Origin: Thermoanaerobacterium aotearoense | GTDB taxonomy: Bacteria; Bacillota; Thermoanaerobacteria; Thermoanaerobacterales; Thermoanaerobacteraceae | Assembly (NCBI RefSeq): GCF_009905255.1 | Contig: NZ_CP047602.1 | Span: 1,364,001-1,428,000 of the forward strand | Direction of reading: 5' to 3' | Length of the DNA stretch: 64,000 nt | Part shown: positions 62,424-64,000 of the stretch, piece after piece | Position numbering within the stretch: position 1 is the stretch's first letter | Layout of the letters: every line of letters starts with the position of its first letter | Made by a program: the position numbers and the translations under genes | The notes under the pieces: generated by a model | The model's database searches: none | What the model saw: the letters and a program-made list of their open reading frames with translations, nothing else | Told to the model about the DNA's origin: nothing

Positions 62424-64000
62424 TCAACGAGGTATTTCCTCCATCTGGTATGCTTCCAGCACATCACCTTCTTTAATGTCATTAAATCTTTCTATGCCGA
62501 TTCCGCATTCAAAACCAGATTGTACTTCTTTTACATCGTCTTTAAATCTCTTCAATGAAGATATTTTTCCTTCAAAAATTACTATGCCATCTCTTACTAA
62601 TCTTATGTTTGCATTTCTGGAAATCTTGCCTTCTACTACATAACATCCAGCTACATTTCCTACATTAGGAACCCTAAATACTGCTCTTACCTCTGCTTTG
62701 CCTAATTCTTTTTCTCTATACTCTGGTTCCAACATACCCTTCATAGCTGCTTTTAAATCATCAATCGCATCGTAAATTATTCTATATAATCTTATATCAA
62801 CTTTCTCTTTTTCGGCCAAAGATTTAGCCTTGCTATCAGGTCTTACATTAAAGCCAATTATTATGGCATTAGATGCAGAAGCAAACATGACATCAGTTTC
62901 AGTAATAGCACCAACTGCTCCATGGATAACTCTAAGTCTTACATCATCATTACTCAATTGCTCAATGGAGCTTTTTAATGCTTCAACAGAACCCTGTACA
63001 TCAGCTTTTAATATTATATTTAGCTCTTTTACATTGCCTTCTTTTATTTGATTAAACAGTTCATCAAGAGATATCTTTTGCTTTTGCATCATTTCTTCTT
63101 CTCTGAACTTTTCCTTGCGCTTTTCTGCAATTGAACGAGCTTTTTTCTCATCATCCAATACAACAAGTATGTCTCCTGCTTTTGGAACGTCAGACAGACC
63201 CAAAACTTCAACAGGTATCGATGGTGATGCTTTTTTAACCTTCCTGCCTTTATCGTCAAACATTGCTCTTACTTTCCCATAAGCTGTCCCAGCAATTATT
63301 ACATCACCTGTTTTTAGTGTTCCCTTTTGTACTAAAACTGTTGCAACAGGACCTCTGTTTTTGTCAAGTTGTGCTTCAATGATTGTACCTCTGGCTGGCC
63401 TATTTGGATTTGCCTTTAATTCTAACATTTCCGCTTCCAGCAATATCATTTCAAGCAAATCATCAAGCCCAATATTTTTTTGCGCTGAAACATTGACACA
63501 TATTGTATTTCCGCCCCAATCCTCTGGCACCAAACCATATTCCACCAATTCTTGCTTAACTCTATCTGGGTTCGCATTAGGTTTATCAATTTTATTTATG
63601 GCTACAATTATCGGAACATTTGCAGCTTTAGCATGGTTTATTGCTTCTATTGTTTGAGGCATAACACCATCATCCGCTGCTACAACTAATACAGCAATAT
63701 CAGTCACACTGGCACCTCTCGCCCTCATAGCCGTAAATGCTTCATGTCCTGGTGTATCCAAAAACACGACTTTTTTGCCATTTATTTCTACAACAGATGC
63801 ACCAATGTGTTGTGTAATTCCTCCAGCTTCACGTTGAGTAACGTTTGTCTTTCTGATTGCATCCAGCAAGGATGTTTTTCCATGATCTACATGACCCATC
63901 ACAGTTATTACAGGTGGTCTAGGCAGAAGATCTTTTTCATCATCTTCTTTGTCTATGATCTCAAGATTATCTTCATTTTCCTCTTTTTTTTCTAATAAAA
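62424..64000 (-). CDS. infB: Translation initiation factor IF-2 (5' part beyond the window)
   Basis: GTPase that brings initiator tRNA to the ribosome. The visible 525 codons cover the acidic linker end, G domain ([37 protein letters not shown]), domain II, domain III and C-terminal domains ([18 protein letters not shown]; fMet-tRNA-binding end with [20 protein letters not shown]). An internal ATG at 63902 lies inside the GTPase motif, and the frame stays open to the window edge, so the gene is partial. Its N-terminal part and any nusA neighbour lie outside. Confidence 0.97.
   Translation of the reverse strand, partial: LLEKKEENEDNLEIIDKEDDEKDLLPRPPVITVMGHVDHGKTSLLDAIRKTNVTQREAGGITQHIGASVVEINGKKVVFLDTPGHEAFTAMRARGASVTDIAVLVVAADDGVMPQTIEAINHAKAANVPIIVAINKIDKPNANPDRVKQELVEYGLVPEDWGGNTICVNVSAQKNIGLDDLLEMILLEAEMLELKANPNRPARGTIIEAQLDKNRGPVATVLVQKGTLKTGDVIIAGTAYGKVRAMFDDKGRKVKKASPSIPVEVLGLSDVPKAGDILVVLDDEKKARSIAEKRKEKFREEEMMQKQKISLDELFNQIKEGNVKELNIILKADVQGSVEALKSSIEQLSNDDVRLRVIHGAVGAITETDVMFASASNAIIIGFNVRPDSKAKSLAEKEKVDIRLYRIIYDAIDDLKAAMKGMLEPEYREKELGKAEVRAVFRVPNVGNVAGCYVVEGKISRNANIRLVRDGIVIFEGKISSLKRFKDDVKEVQSGFECGIGIERFNDIKEGDVLEAYQMEEIPR

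Overview
The window comes from a low-GC, endospore-forming, anaerobic Firmicute. It carries spoVS, spoVK, ymxH, ylxY, tepA/ylzJ and a mother-cell-type LysM protein. Gene content and style (stand-alone PycB, BaiN, SpoVK, an ISLre2-type transposase, AT-rich non-coding DNA) suggest the Thermoanaerobacterium/Thermoanaerobacter group; the genus is inferred. Almost all of the DNA is coding. I see no tRNA, rRNA, CRISPR array, prophage or T-box, and no gene-free stretch longer than 300 bases.

Layout: genes from 1 to about 25.56 kb lie on the + strand, and those from about 25.59 kb to the end lie on the - strand. The two halves converge on a shared hairpin between lexA and ynbB. Plus half: rluB, a GNAT enzyme and polyamine genes (speE, speB); pycB; a two-LysM protein; surE; an RpiR regulator; a histidine phosphatase and a BaiN-like flavoprotein; an aroH-cmk fusion with plsC, ispH and an S1 protein; speD; cheR; miaB, a YlbF-family gene, mutS, mutL, miaA, hfq; proC, rnhA; a tyrosine recombinase; lexA. 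Minus half, read from right to left: infB, rbfA, nrnA, truB, ribF, an ISLre2-type element, rpsO, pnp, ylxY, an M16 peptidase, dut, ymxH, dapG, tepA, ylzJ, ftsK/spoIIIE; rimO, pgsA, cinA; recA, recX, nurA, a HAS-barrel gene, herA, sbcD, sbcC; rny, ymdB, spoVS; a PHP gene, an aspartate aminotransferase, purB, asnS, spoVK, ynbB. Most of this matches one conserved Bacillus neighbourhood, but with the miaB-hfq block inverted relative to the infB-spoVS block.

The most interesting module is at 35.6-44.5 kb. There recA and recX are followed, with start/stop overlaps, by nurA, a small HAS-barrel protein, herA, sbcD (Mre11-like) and sbcC (Rad50-like). This is an archaeal-style DNA-end-resection set joined to the bacterial strand-exchange genes. 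The NurA here has a four-cysteine cluster.

Other notable points: an in-frame chorismate mutase-cytidylate kinase fusion; three genes (aroH-cmk, rny, dapG) whose best-supported start codons are not ATG/GTG/TTG; two near-identical sigma-H promoters (spoVS, ftsK); an inverted repeat able to hide the spoVK ribosome-binding region only in read-through RNA; and an IS insertion with a visible 9-bp target duplication that replaces the C-terminus of RibF and brings an outward -35 element next to rpsO. Promoter and operator calls were made by eye and are inference. Gene identities rest on motifs I can read in the translations.
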